Shown piece after piece: positions 10,647 to 21,800 of a stretch of DNA of 64,000 nt. Made by a program: the position numbers and the translations under genes. The DNA comes from Sphaerolaimus hirsutus (lineage: Eukaryota; Nematoda; Chromadorea; Monhysterida; Sphaerolaimidae), in contig OZ038451.1 in the NCBI GenBank assembly GCA_964036195.1, positions 15,752,529 through 15,816,528 of the forward strand, read 5' to 3'. Under the pieces are notes generated by a model. It ran no database searches, was not told where the DNA came from, and worked only from the letters and a program-made list of their open reading frames with translations. Every line of letters starts with the position of its first letter. Within the stretch, counting starts at the first letter, position 1.

Positions 10647-10869
10647 ATGCAGTCTGCCGGCGCCAACACCAGTGATTCAGACTCAGAAACAGCAGCGACT
10701 GCATCCACGTCTGGATGTTCACATACGGCTGCTGAACCTGTTACATCTAACTATCAACAAATTTCTTATCACGGTCGGCAGAAGCGGGTAGCGCGTTATT
10801 CAAATGAGCAGATTATCGACCAAATACAGGACGAGCATGGCAAATTCGAAGAGTTTAGAGACTATAAAG
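10647..10869 (+). CDS. SET gene exon 1
   Basis: Starts ATG CAG TCT; residues 1-74 plus one base. A Ser/Asp/Thr-rich leader is followed by a basic/acidic pre-SET helix (QKRVARYSNEQI, HGKFEEFRDYKG). Donor AAAG|GTAACT, phase 1. An upstream acceptor-like TGCAG at 10641-10650 means it could also be an internal exon. Confidence 0.65.
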
Positions 10870-13379
10870 GTAACTGTAATGTCAGTATCTCCACTTGAGC
10901 AAATATCCAAGTGTAGTATTTGATTGAATTACTAAAATATATTGTAGTAATTCAATCAAATACTACACAAGGATTGGTGCCAAGGATGCCAAAAGGAGAC
11001 CTTTTTTCAAATTTTACAGATGCATTTCACATCAGATTTGAATTTCGATTTTTGTAGTAGTACATAGCTTGAACGTGTCGTTCAACTTTTATAAATGGTT
11101 TATTGTGCCTACACACACCAGTTTTCACCGTGAATTAGTGTGAAAACTGAATTTTTTTGCAAATGCAAATGAATCAACACATTTGAATGATTTTATAAAA
11201 TTTGAATTTGAATTTAAATAAATGAAAGTTAAAGTTTTCAAATTTGAAAACTAAAACACATATAGCATACAAAAAGAGTAGGCTGGATGTGGCCATGTGG
11301 CCATTTCAGTTTACACATCGGTCACGGTGAAAACTAGTGTGTGTAGGGCCATTGAACACATGCAAAATCGAATATAGGTAGTGATTTTTGTTAATATTTG
11401 ATTTTACACATTTACAATCATTTTCATGTAAAAAAGATATATTCATGCAAATCAAGATCAAATTTACAGAAAGTAGACCCCTCAAATGTGGTAGGAAATT
11501 ACACACATAATACACACACACACACAGGTCGCGGCGTACGCACTCTGCGCCCCCTCAGCAGAGGCGACATGGTGCTCGAATACAAGGGTGTACTGCTGAT
11601 TGGCAAAGCGAAAGTCAAGCAGCGAGAAGAAGAACTGAAGGACAACCCGAATAGTTACCTGTACTTCTTCGACCACGGCAACAACAAATGCTGGTACGCA
11701 CCACATCATTTGAAGTGTTTCATCTTTTCGTTATGGTAAATTTATGTAAATACTTTTGGAATGGCACACTTTATGTGACCACGAAATTGTAGTGGGTGGT
11801 GGAGTTTGTTTATTCTTGAAAATAGTTTTAATAGTAATTGAGAATAGTTTTATTCTTGAAATTTTTAGATAAATGATGTGTATGTAGTGCTCCGTATTTG
11901 CTTGAATAGTTCCCCCTTGAATAATTCCCCCCTCAAATAATCCCCCCTGTAAGACGAGTGAGGAAATAATAATTCCCCCCTCGAATAATCCCCCCTGTAA
12001 GACGAGTGAGGAAATAATAATTCCCCCCCTCGAATAATCTCCCCCTTTAAAGATTTGATTAATTTGTTCTACCTACTTTTAACAAAAATGGCACGTCATT
12101 GTGATTAATAGGCATGTTTCGGGAAATGAGTTGATGGAAACATGCTTGAAAATTTTGACGAAATAATAATTCCCCCTTGAATAATTCCCCCCTCAAATAG
12201 TTCCCCCCTCAAAAATGTCTGACGAAATAATAATCCCCCAGGGGGATAATTCAAGCAAATACGGTATACACATGGTTTTTATTGTTATTGGACAGTTAAA
12301 TACCTGAATTACATGGGTTGATGGACTGCATTCATACAATGCATTGAGTCAAAGTTTTCTGACGAACAAAAAGATTCCCCTCGAATAACTCCCACTTGAA
12401 TACCCCCTGACGAAAAAATAACTCCCCTGGGGACTTTTTCGAGGATTTAGCGTAAATTGATTTCGTCAGATTTTTACTGACATTGTACCTTATCTTAGAT
12501 AGAGATAGAAGAGTACATTCAATTGAGGCGTCTAATTCTAAGGTCGACAAGTCCACAAAATGCGATTTTGAGTAAATCGCATTTTAAGTTTTAAACCCAA
12601 TCCCAGGCCCGTGGTGCATGTCCAATTGGGCTCTCTCATGCTTTCCATTAAGTTCCATATGTTGACAATAAAGTGTAAATTTTTCAGCCCCTTATCTCAA
12701 TTCTCAACGTATATGTGAAAAAATGGGGTGTCCATAAAATTCCATTCGGTCAGAGCAGAACGGTTTTTGGGAGGGAAATGGACTTGTCGCCTTCAATTTT
12801 TTTGTATTTTACCCACAAAATGGCAAATTTGGCACTATGCCATATGGGCATGTGAGGTCAAAAATTTTATGGAAAATGATGAAAAATCTGCGGAAGTAGC
12901 CCCAGATGACGTTTCCGGGCCTAACTCGAAATTTTCATATTTTAGACTTGTCGACTTTTAGAATTGGACGCCTCAATTATTTTCGACAGATTTTGCATTT
13001 GGGGTGGGAGGGAGTGAATACTTATTTCAACTTGAGGTACTTATTTCAACTTGCAGGTACCTCTCAAACAAAAAACAAAAACATTCAATCAGTTATTGAT
13101 ATCTAATCTAACTTATATCTACCACTTCACAGCATTGACGCAACTGAAGAAACCCCGGATAGCTTTGCCCGCCTAATCAATCACTCCCACAAGAAAGACG
13201 CATTCTTCCCACCGAATTTGCACATGTCAAAGTGCACTATTAACGGTCAGCCGCGGCTGATATTGAAAGCGGTACGCGATATTGCGCAAGGCGAAGAGCT
13301 GGCGTACGACTACGGGGAGAGGGAAAAAAGTACAGTGGACGATCACCCTTGGATGTGTCCCAGGGATAAAAATTGTTAG
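10647..13379 (+). CDS. KMT5A-like SET-domain methyltransferase
   Basis: Exons 10647-10869, 11528-11693 and 13133-13379 join in frame to a 211-residue protein. An acidic Ser/Thr leader is followed by a SET domain with GRGVR (residues 75-79), SRGDMVLEY, CIDATEET, RLINHS (143-148), a central HMSKC region and ELAYDYG (185-191), ending HPW plus eight residues. Order, spacing and the HPW end match the KMT5A/PR-Set7 family, which monomethylates histone H4 Lys20 in the nucleus. The AdoMet-binding NHS and the YDYG tyrosine are present, so it looks catalytically intact. It is shorter than typical KMT5A because the N-terminal region is brief. A donor-like GTGTCC at 13355 could instead splice downstream to the acidic/hAT exons. 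Confidence 0.75.
10911..10968. repeat. Perfect 22-bp stem, 14-nt loop hairpin A
   Basis: Arms 10911-10932 and 10947-10968 are exact reverse complements (GTGTAGTATTTGATTGAATT...). The loop starts TA and ends TTGTA. It lies 41 bp into intron 1 of the SET gene and resembles hairpin B at 15472-15523. Confidence 0.85.
11106..11350. mobile_element. CTACACACAC element, GTGAAAAC subfamily
   Basis: GCCTACACACACCAGTTTTC at the left is mirrored by GTGAAAACTAGTGTGTGTAG at the right. The interior is AT-rich. Relative at 27279-27510. In intron 1 of the SET gene. Confidence 0.75.
11528..11693 (+). CDS. SET gene exon 2
   Basis: Acceptor CACACAG; begins the GRGV motif shared with exon 1 and encodes SRGDMVLEYKG and the Tyr-rich YLYFF strand. 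Donor TGCTG|GTACGC gives phase 2, which restores CIDATEE with exon 3, as in KMT5A. Confidence 0.75.
11892..12264. mobile_element. CCGTATTT-family element
   Basis: CCGTATTTGCTTGAATAG to TTCAAGCAAATACGG. Tandem CTCGAATAATCCCCC units and a GTAAGACGAGTGAGGAAATA doublet. In SET intron 2. Confidence 0.8.
12358..12453. mobile_element. CCGTATTT-family fragment
   Basis: TTCCCCTCGAATAACTCCCA units ending TTTTTCGAGGATTTAGCG. The left end is missing. Confidence 0.5.
12522..12977. mobile_element. ATTGAGGCGTC TIR element
   Basis: ATTGAGGCGTCTAATTCTAA plus GTCGACAAGTC at the left is mirrored by GACTTGTCGAC and TTAGAATTGGACGCCTCAAT at the right. Interior AT-rich, no transposase. In SET intron 2. Confidence 0.8.
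13133..13379 (+). CDS. SET gene exon 3 (terminal SET exon)
   Basis: Acceptor CTTCACAG. Encodes IDATEE, FARLINHSHK, LILKAVRDIAQGEELAYDYG and HPW, then stops TAG at 13377. If the GTGTCC at 13355 is used as donor (phase 2), the frame could join the exon beginning at 15039. Confidence 0.75.
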
Positions 13380-13619
13380 TTGATATTAAGAAGGGTTTTC
13401 GGGGATGCGCGGTGATTGTACATGTATTTTTGAGTGGGGCATTGTATACTAAGCCCAGGGAATGGGGCAGGTCTACCTCGACAAATAGGTCGACACATAA
13501 GTCTAGGTCAACAAAAAAGTTTACTATAGATTCCAAAAAGTCTATATTCCCTTTGAAACTACAAATTAGGATAAAATTGTATTATGGTAACAACACCCCC
13601 TGCTAGGCTACTGGATAAC

Positions 13620-14104
13620 AGACTTGTGAAAAGTACTGAACTTTCCCCAAAGTATACGTAAATCTTAAGTATTTATTTTGTTACTCATCCATTGAGTACA
13701 GAAAACGTAAAGTACAATTTTTCTACTTTGACTCATGAGTAAACGTACTTTTCCGTCCGCAAAACGTAAATGTGAGTATTTTTGAGAAATGTCACTCCAA
13801 TTTTAACTCAAAATCACAAATTTTCAATACTTTTTGCATTTTTTCAGCAAATTTCGGCTACATATGTGCTTATATATGTTCATTTTCGACTATTTTTCCA
13901 ATGTTTTTAGCAATTTCTCTCTTTTTTCCTTCTATGCCTTCAAAAATTGGCATAAAATACTATCTAAAATACGTTTTCTGTACTCGCTTACTTTCAAAAT
14001 ATATACGTAAAAGCGAGTACAGGAACTTATTTCAAAGTATTTACTATGTACTCAAGTCAAGTATACATATTTATCGAGTAAATGTAAATATGTTTTAACA
14101 ACTA
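13620..14104. mobile_element. AGTTGTTAAAA-family element (ACGTAAA motif)
   Basis: Begins ACTTGTGAAAAGTACTGAAC and ends AAATATGTTTTAACAACT. The interior repeats TACGTAAAA, GAGTAC and ACGTTTTCTGTACTC. Relatives at 51269, 55381 and 62286. Confidence 0.65.
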
Positions 14105-14212
14105 TGCTGGCTAGTGGGCTGTGGTGTGGCCCGTGCCGTGGCTAGCCGAGTAACAAAAAAACCAATTGAATAAAATTACCGAATCACATACCATCAACAA
14201 AAACCTACACAG

Positions 14213-14424
14213 TCAAGCCGCCAGGACAAGAACCGGAGCCAGTTGGCAGCGGGACTGGCAGCGCTGCCGCCCCCGAAAGCAGTGAAGAAAATGGTCAAAG
14301 TACCTCGGCGGCGAGCGCCGAGCAGCCACAGCAGCGTGGCGGCTCCGACGACAGTGACATCAGCGACGACAATGGCCAGGGAACGACAATGCAAGCCAGG
14401 CTAGTTGTGCTTTCTGTCTACTAA
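14213..14424 (+). pseudogene. Partial upstream copy of acidic exon
   Basis: 14230-14376 is about 90% identical to 15082-15234 and keeps the frame (EPEPVGSGTG, GGSDDSDISDD), with one 6-bp difference. It has an acceptor (CTACACAG at 14205-14212) but no good donor before a stop at 14422. It may be a duplicated exon fragment or an alternative terminal exon. Confidence 0.5.
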
Positions 14425-14630
14425 GGCAGTGTTTACAGGCTTACAGCCAATGACCATCTGGCAACCTAAGCTTTGATTTTTCAACCATCTTTTGGGACAA
14501 CAATGAAATGTTTGAGTGACGGCTTGATATATTTTTTTCTGTGACAGCCATTGACAACATGAAAAGGGAATGAAATGTTTGAAGAATGCGGTTTTGTCGT
14601 CACACGGTCATTGACTGTAAACACCGCCTA
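14423..14630. mobile_element. AGGCAGTGTTTACA TIR element
   Basis: AAGGCAGTGTTTACAGGCTT is mirrored by TGACTGTAAACACCGCCT at the right. Interior includes CTGTGACAGCCATTGAC. Relative at 18678-19107. Confidence 0.6.
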
Positions 14631-15038
14631 AATGTTTGTGATAGTAAGGCGCCGTCTACACGGTTATTTTGTGACAACATAAATTTCAATTTTGTCAACC
14701 ATATTTTGGGAAGAAAATCAATTAGTAGATAGATGGGATGCCTAAATTGATCATACCTTGATCAACCTCACTGCATGGAAGAATAAATGGCAATACAAAG
14801 CATCTCTAAGTGCTTATGTGTTTGATTTACATTATATCCCTCATTAACTTCCACCACCTGTCCGTCCACCGGGCATGGGAAAAATACACCCCCTCCAACA
14901 AACTCACCCCTCTCTGATGAGTGGTGTGGGAATGACATAAATATCACCTATGAAAAATGTTTATTTTATCTTCAAACACGTCGGTAAAAAGTTTTGTTCA
15001 TTTCCACACACAACACACACACACAATGCATCTTGCAG

Positions 15039-15480
15039 TGACACGAACAAAAGTGCAGTGACAGTGTCTGGCTGCAGCACTGAACCGGAGCCAGTTGGCA
15101 GCGAGACTGGCAGCGCTGCTGCCCCCGAAAGCAGTGCAGACAATGGTCAAAGTCAAAGTACCTCGGCGGCGGGCGCCGAGCAGCCACAGCAGCGTGGCGG
15201 CTCCGACGACAGTGACATCAGCGACGACAATGGCGTACAAATTTGTGAGAGTGCTGCCAACGATTACGGCAGTACAGGCGAAGACAATGACCAGTCTGAT
15301 CTGGATGTCAGAAACCAGGCGCATGGTCCAACTGACGTTTCTGACGGGGACGCGTCTACAGGCAGTGACCGCGACGCAATTGCGACAGGCGTTGACCGAG
15401 AAGTGTTTGAGGCCACACCGAAACACACACGGCGAGTTTCTTCTACTGCTTCTGGATTCAATTCCACTTGCAGTAGTTGA
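15039..15480 (+). CDS. Acidic Ser/Asp-rich exon
   Basis: After an acceptor (ATCTTGCAG) a 147-codon frame is open to TGA at 15478. It is rich in Ser, Asp, Glu and Gly (GGSDDSDISDDNG), with an Ala/Gln patch. The compositional bias, the partial duplicate at 14230 and the strand shared with SET and hAT suggest real coding sequence. It enters in phase 2, matching the alternative SET donor at 13355. Its downstream boundary is unresolved: a good donor GTGAGA at about 15245 would not be in phase with the next exon, so one connection is missing. Probable disordered nuclear linker. Confidence 0.45.
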
Positions 15481-15523
15481 TTGAACTTACTAGGTACAGT
15501 TGTAGTAAGTTCAATCAACTACT
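15472..15523. repeat. 19-bp stem, 14-nt loop hairpin B
   Basis: Arms 15472-15490 and 15505-15523 are exact complements (AGTAGTTGATTGAACTTAC). Same loop length and loop ends (TA...TTGTA) as hairpin A. It overlaps the last codons of the acidic exon. Confidence 0.85.
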
Positions 15524-15741
15524 ACACACTGTGAAAACAATCACCCCGGGGGGGGTATTTTGAAGAAATACGGTATATTTTGTTTTTATCATGATTTAAT
15601 TCATTACAAAATTTCTCGCAATATTTCATTCAATAAATTATGGTAGGATTCTGCGCATACTTTGCTGTCCACCGAGTATACACTATATTTACATGCATCT
15701 CAGTCACACAACACTTGACTAATTTACAATTCATCTTGCAG

Positions 15742-15892
15742 GTGCAGCAGCATTGGCGTCGGAGCGCAAATAGTATGGCCATGGGGCCCTGCCAGTGACG
15801 AATCTGAACTGAACAACAAGGAAAAGCTGCCGGGGGAAGCGAAACTGGCTACATTCCATGTTACGCACAGCCCATTGTGGAAGTATCTCAGG
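15742..15892 (+). CDS. hAT gene exon: BED start
   Basis: Acceptor CATCTTGCAG. Encodes ASDESELNNKEKLPG and ends HSPLWKYLR|GTTGGT, the conserved W-K-Y opening of a BED finger. Enters phase 2, ends phase 0. Entry could shift to either of two nearby CAGs. Confidence 0.6.
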
Positions 15893-18800
15893 GTTGGTTT
15901 GGAATTTTTGAATTGGGCACTGCTATGATTGAGCAAATTATGAGAAAATTTTTTTTACCATATTTCCTTGAAATAGCCCCCCCCCCTCAAAATGGGCACT
16001 ATGAATTTGTGGTCCGGGAATTGAATAACAGACGTTCAATCAAAACACTTACTGTGTTACGTTAGAATATCATTTATACCATCTACATCCTTATATAAGG
16101 CTGTAAAAACTTATAAATGGTGGTTATTGTTGCATTTTCCACGTTTTTCTCTCAAAAGTGTCACTCTGAAAAAATAAACCCCCCGGGGGTAATTCGAGGA
16201 AATACGGTAAATACAATCAGCTCCGCCAGAGCGAGGTTAAATTTGTGTGGACAAAATTTCAGAAATATAGAATACAGTTGCCCATGTCCCCTTCGATATT
16301 TCCGATTTTGACATCTTAAAAATGTTGAAATTGATATTTCAATGCGGCAACTGAATGTTTAACATTTCAGTTATTAAATTTTTACACGAAGTAACGTTTG
16401 GGCGATGGCAGTTTGCGCACCATGTCCCCGCTTTGGCACCATATCACAACCCAAAAAATTCTCAGGTGAAGTATGAGAAATTAAACAAACCAGACAGTGC
16501 TGGGAGACATTACAAGATGGTGGGCATTTGCAAACCATGTACAGTGGCAAGGGTACAACAAAAAAAACTAGGGTTAGTTAATTTCAATGCATCTAGCATA
16601 CATTCTCTATTATAGTGACCCCAGCCAATAAAGTGTTCCCTCCAATACCGCGACGCGCCCCATTTGAGCACGTTGTGTGAGTATCATGAGACCGCATCCA
16701 ATAGTGCGATCCCCGACCTCTAAAATCACTAGTTGATTTCTAGAAAGCTCCACCCCCCCCCCCCGTCCTAACCACCCCCACTGGAGACCACTGCACTAGT
16801 TTATGTGTCTGACTGCCTATTTCATAATACAATTTGGCAACTGATCCGCTAATATTAAAGTGTTCTAGAGGAGGAACGCGCGCTTGCGCGCGAAAATTTT
16901 CACACATGAAAAATGTATATGAAAACTTGCATTTCCTGGGATTTTTTAGGTCTCACCCCGGAATCGGGGTGGCTGCAGCCCCCCTCCGCCCCCCCCCCCC
17001 GGGATACGGCCTTGGTATTAATGACTATTGTCAAATCTAATCTCCAACCTCACTCACAGGCGCGCGAGAAGGTACAGTTTCGCAAACCCTAAAAATTACA
17101 AGTTGAGGGGGCTGAGGTATGACACCCTCAATCGCCATTACCTCTCACGTCATTCAGCGATGGCCAAAGATGAGATGGGCACCGATTGGGTCGACGAGGT
17201 GACGAAAAAAATGGACGACAAAGAACGAAAGAGAAAGCAGAAGAAGAAAAGCAAACGTGAGTATTTTTACCTAACGCACATTTTACTCAAAAAAGTTACA
17301 ATATAAAGCCCCGAGAACGTTCAATCAAAGCCTTCAAAAAATGTGAAATTTCAAATTGACACTCTGACATTTATTCAAATATTGCTCAAGCCTCATACAA
17401 ATAAGGCTACATTCAAATAAGAAATGTGTGAAGAATTTGGCAAAAAAGAATGGCATAGAATGGCGCAGACGCTTCTATTATGAGAAATACAGTAACTGAA
17501 ATGTCTGTTAAAAAAAGCATTTTTAGGCGGTTGTAAAAACTGCGGGGATTGACAATGTCCCTCAGTAACAATCATATGTTCAATATGTAACACTTTCAGG
17601 CACAGCAACCATATGGAGGAGTAAATTTTCTGTGCGGCAGTTTTGGTCGTTCATCCTTTACGATGCAGCCAGCATTGCTGTTACACCGGGTGTACCGATT
17701 CGCTATGGTTAGCTCGCTGTTATTTTTGTTTTGAATGCTTAGATGGCGTTTACACATCCAGGGGGCGGGTATTTCGAGTTGGGTTATTTTTCCTCAGGTC
17801 ATTCAGAGTTCAGACCTGGGGCTTTTCGATGGGGGCTAATTCAAGCAGTGTGTATTTAAAGGAAAATGGTATATTGATTGAGTTGGGGCTAGACCACACA
17901 AACTGTGAGGTATAGGGTGTAGTAAGTAACCCACAGCGGTATATAGGCATGGGAGAGTTATTTGATCATGTGTTTAGATGATCGGTGAGAGAGAGGTGAG
18001 AGTGAGACTAATATGATAAATTGCACATGCTCAACATTGAGGGACTATTCAAGCGAGGAAATTTTTCAAGGGGGGTATCTGACTGTTTAATATGAATATT
18101 TGATACCTATATTGTTACAGAATGAAAATCAAGGTCAATTCACATTCCTTTTCAGTGGAAGAACCGTTCAAACGGCGCAGTATGGATGCATTAGTGAGAG
18201 CCTTGAGTAGCTCCGAAGCTTTCAACATAGCCGGCCGCTCGTACTACACGTCTACGATGGCTATACTGGCAGAGACAACGCGTGAGCACATGGCGAAAAG
18301 ATTGCAAAAACAGACACGCATCACCTTGGGTAGTGACATTTGGTTAGTTAGTTGTTGTGTTGATTTGTTGTGTTTGCAATTTGCTGTGTTTATATGTAAA
18401 AAACACAAGAAATTACACCACACACACTGGAGCTGGATGTCAACTGAATCTGTGTCAATTAAATTTTAGTGAATTATGTGATTTCAACTTTCCGATCTTA
18501 TAGAGCATCGTTTATTTCACACCATGCTGCAATTTTCATTGCTTCAGTTAAGTGTGATGGCTTGATTTTTTTGGTGTTATTTAGTTGACATGAATTTGCG
18601 ATGTCAACTAGCGTATGTGGGTCCATTGTGACACCACTCTTGTGTAGACAACTTATTTAGACAAAATACATTAGGCTAGGCCGCGTTTACATGTTTTTTT
18701 GTGAAGACTCAACAAAACTAAACAGTTAAATAAGTTTATAAAAAAGGTTCCATACTTCCATATGCACGAGAAAAAGTGGTCATCCATACATTGTACGTAG

Positions 18801-21800
18801 TCGAAAATGTATGTCAAATTACAGAATCCTGCTTGTTTGTAGCTCAACAGTTATTTTTAACGTCTTTAAAATTTTTGCTGTTGTCGCCCGTTATCGGGTA
18901 ACTTCCGACAACTGATGACAAAAGCAACATTTTTTTACACGTCTATAACTCTTAGCTACAAAGCATATATTTCTGCAATTTGACATGCACATTCGACTAG
19001 GTAGAATGTATGGATGATCATGTTTTCTCATGAATATGTTACATTTTTCTCAAGATATTGAACCTTTTCAAAGTCATGCACGTGTAAAAACGTGTAAACG
19101 CGGTCTTAAAGAATTCAAAGTCATGCACACGCTGGGTTCCACCAGCTACAAAAACGAAAACAATGAAATCATAATCAAATAAGCTTCACTAAGTCTACCG
19201 CTAAGTCATTCATGTCATTAGAAATCCCATTCATTTACGCATTCAAATTACGCAACACATCACTTAACACAGGAGCGCAAAGCATGGCGAATCGATGATG
19301 TGCGTCATAGCATATTTCTTTGATGAAGAAACAGGAAAACCGATGAAACAGTTCTTAGGCTTGAAAGAATGCCATTCTACCAATGCGGAGACCGTTTGCA
19401 AACGCTTCAAAGAGTGTTTAGACGACTATGGGATCAGCGAGGATCAAATTTTTCGGGTGCGTTAGTTAACTAGTCGTTCGCCTGCATAAGCAAATGTGCA
19501 CAGTGCCAATTAGGGATGGCCGAAAAACAACAGGGTTTTTGAAAAACAACCGTTTGTTCAAAAACAGGGTTTTATTCTAAAGCTCCCAGAAAAAAAAACG
19601 GTTTCGAGTTTGGTTTCGGTTTCTGAGGGTTTTATGCATGTAATGTTTTTTCAATGTATAGACGTGGAAGCAAAAAAATCTCAAAATGGGTAAAAAATAG
19701 CTCAATCAAAGTAGCTAGCTACTATACTAGCTAAGCTAGCTAGCTATATAAGCACACATGAAGGGTGTGCTTCTAAAAGTCTATCGATTTTGAGATAATT
19801 GCAATTGAAAGTTTGGAGTATGCAATACCCATACATGGGTATCGGGTATGCGAATTTTGGGTATGGGTATTTTGGGCATATTGTTGGGTATCCACATGCA
19901 TGGGTAAAATCGTTTTTTTTCCTGCCTTCTTAACCTTGAAAAAGCCTATATATTGTGCCCCCGCCAGCCCCCCCCCCAGAAAATTACCAATCAAAGCAAT
20001 TTCCATTTTCAGATGGTCACCGATAATGGCGCGAACATGAAAAAAAGCCTTCGATCTTCACTCGCTCTCGCTTATGCCCTCAACCACCATGGAACTGACG
20101 AAATGTTTGGTTTGATCGATTTTGAGCCGGTTGGTTGGGTTCCAAGTTTTGTGTTCAGTCAGACATGACTTTATTTTCAGAATGGGGACTGAGCTGAGAT
20201 TTATAAAATTCAAGATCTTGATCATTTTAGTTTACCGTATATCCTTGAATAACTCCCCCAGTAAGCCGAGTGAGGAAAAAATAACCCCCCTCTAAAAACT
20301 TCCCCCACTCGGATGGGTATGTAATGTCACACATAAATATAAAACATGTTTCATGTATTTATGCACTTTATGAAAAATTGAGTGAATATTCTGCATCTGC
20401 AGTTTATTGATTGTAATGTTTCACTGCTCGAATTTGTTTTCCAATGCATGATATATTTATGAAGTTAATTAAACCACATTTAAACAGCAAATTGATTATA
20501 CACTTTAAGCAAAATTCAAGTTACCCCCCCCCCCCCTCAATCAAGTCCCCTTCAATAAATTCTGACAAAAAATACCTCCTGGGGAATTACTGGAGGATAT
20601 ATGGTAGTCACGCCTGATTTGGGATTAAAAATATACTGTATTTGCTTAAATAATTCCCCCCTTGAATAAATCCCCCCTCGAATCACCCCCCCCTGTAACA
20701 CGAGTGAGGAACTAATAATTCCCCCCCTCGAATAATCCCCCCTTTAAAGATTTGATTAATTCGTTATACCTAATTTTAACAGAAATTGCATGTTATTGTG
20801 TTTATAAGGCACGTTTCGGGAAATGAGTTGATGGAAACATGCTTGAAAATTTTGACGAAATAATAATTCCCCCCCCCCCCCTTGAATAATTCCCCCCTCG
20901 AATAGTTCCCCATCAAAAATGTCTGGCGAAAAAATAATCCCCCAGGGGGATTATTCAAGCAAATACGGCAAACATCGGACAAGCCAGGTTTGACAGCTAC
21001 GTTCTGATCTGAGTCGGTGCCAGACCTGGCTTGACCGCTGTTTACACATGGACAGCAGGATACTTACCTAGCTAGGAGACTACTTATCCACCTAACTTAT
21101 TTCTTATTGTTCAATTCAAAGGATGAGCTGCGCCCGGATGAAATATTGAAGTACACAAAACAGTTTGACAAAACATTGCAAAAGCTGAGCGACATAGCAG
21201 TTGCATTGCAGAACAGATTCAAACGAGCTTGGTCGGGCTGCTTCGCTCACACAATCCAGGTAACTCGTTTGAAAAAAACATTTTTGAGTAACTCAGACTT
21301 TAAGTTTCTGAGCCAGTGTCAGACCCAATTCACGGTTGTGGTGTGTGTCCAATTTGGCTATCTCACGAGTTCCATCTCACTCAACCTATACGTGAAAAAT
21401 GGGACACGTCATTTTTATTCCGATCTCACTGCTAAGCGTTGACACCAAAATGTACTCGAATTTTTTTTCTGCACACACTAGGTAGGTAACACAAACATAC
21501 ACACACACACAAAAGTTGGCCCACTGGGCTACTACTAGAGCCCGACTGTGTTTAGATGCTCAAGTGCCAAATTTACTAATGAAATTGCCCCCCCCCCTCA
21601 TACAGCTGACAGTGCACGGTGGCCTCAGAGATAGCCCACCCGATGACTACGAGAATCCATTCCGGGACATTTTGGAAGCAGCTAAGAAGCTGGTAGAGAA
21701 AGTACGAGCTGTCCCGAAAGTCTCATTGGCTTTGAAAGATTCCTCCAAATTGTTTCTCTTGACTGCTGTTGACACACGCTGGTCATCGACATTCTACCTT

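Noticed and set aside
10447..10647. 66-codon frame just upstream of the SET exon
   Set aside because: Low-complexity start, no motif, ends before the better-supported ATG.
17640..17800. Cys-rich frame (CSQHCCYTGC) between BED and hAT exons
   Set aside because: Runs into a repeat fragment, no convincing donor, and not needed once the GTATTT donor at 17261 restores phase.
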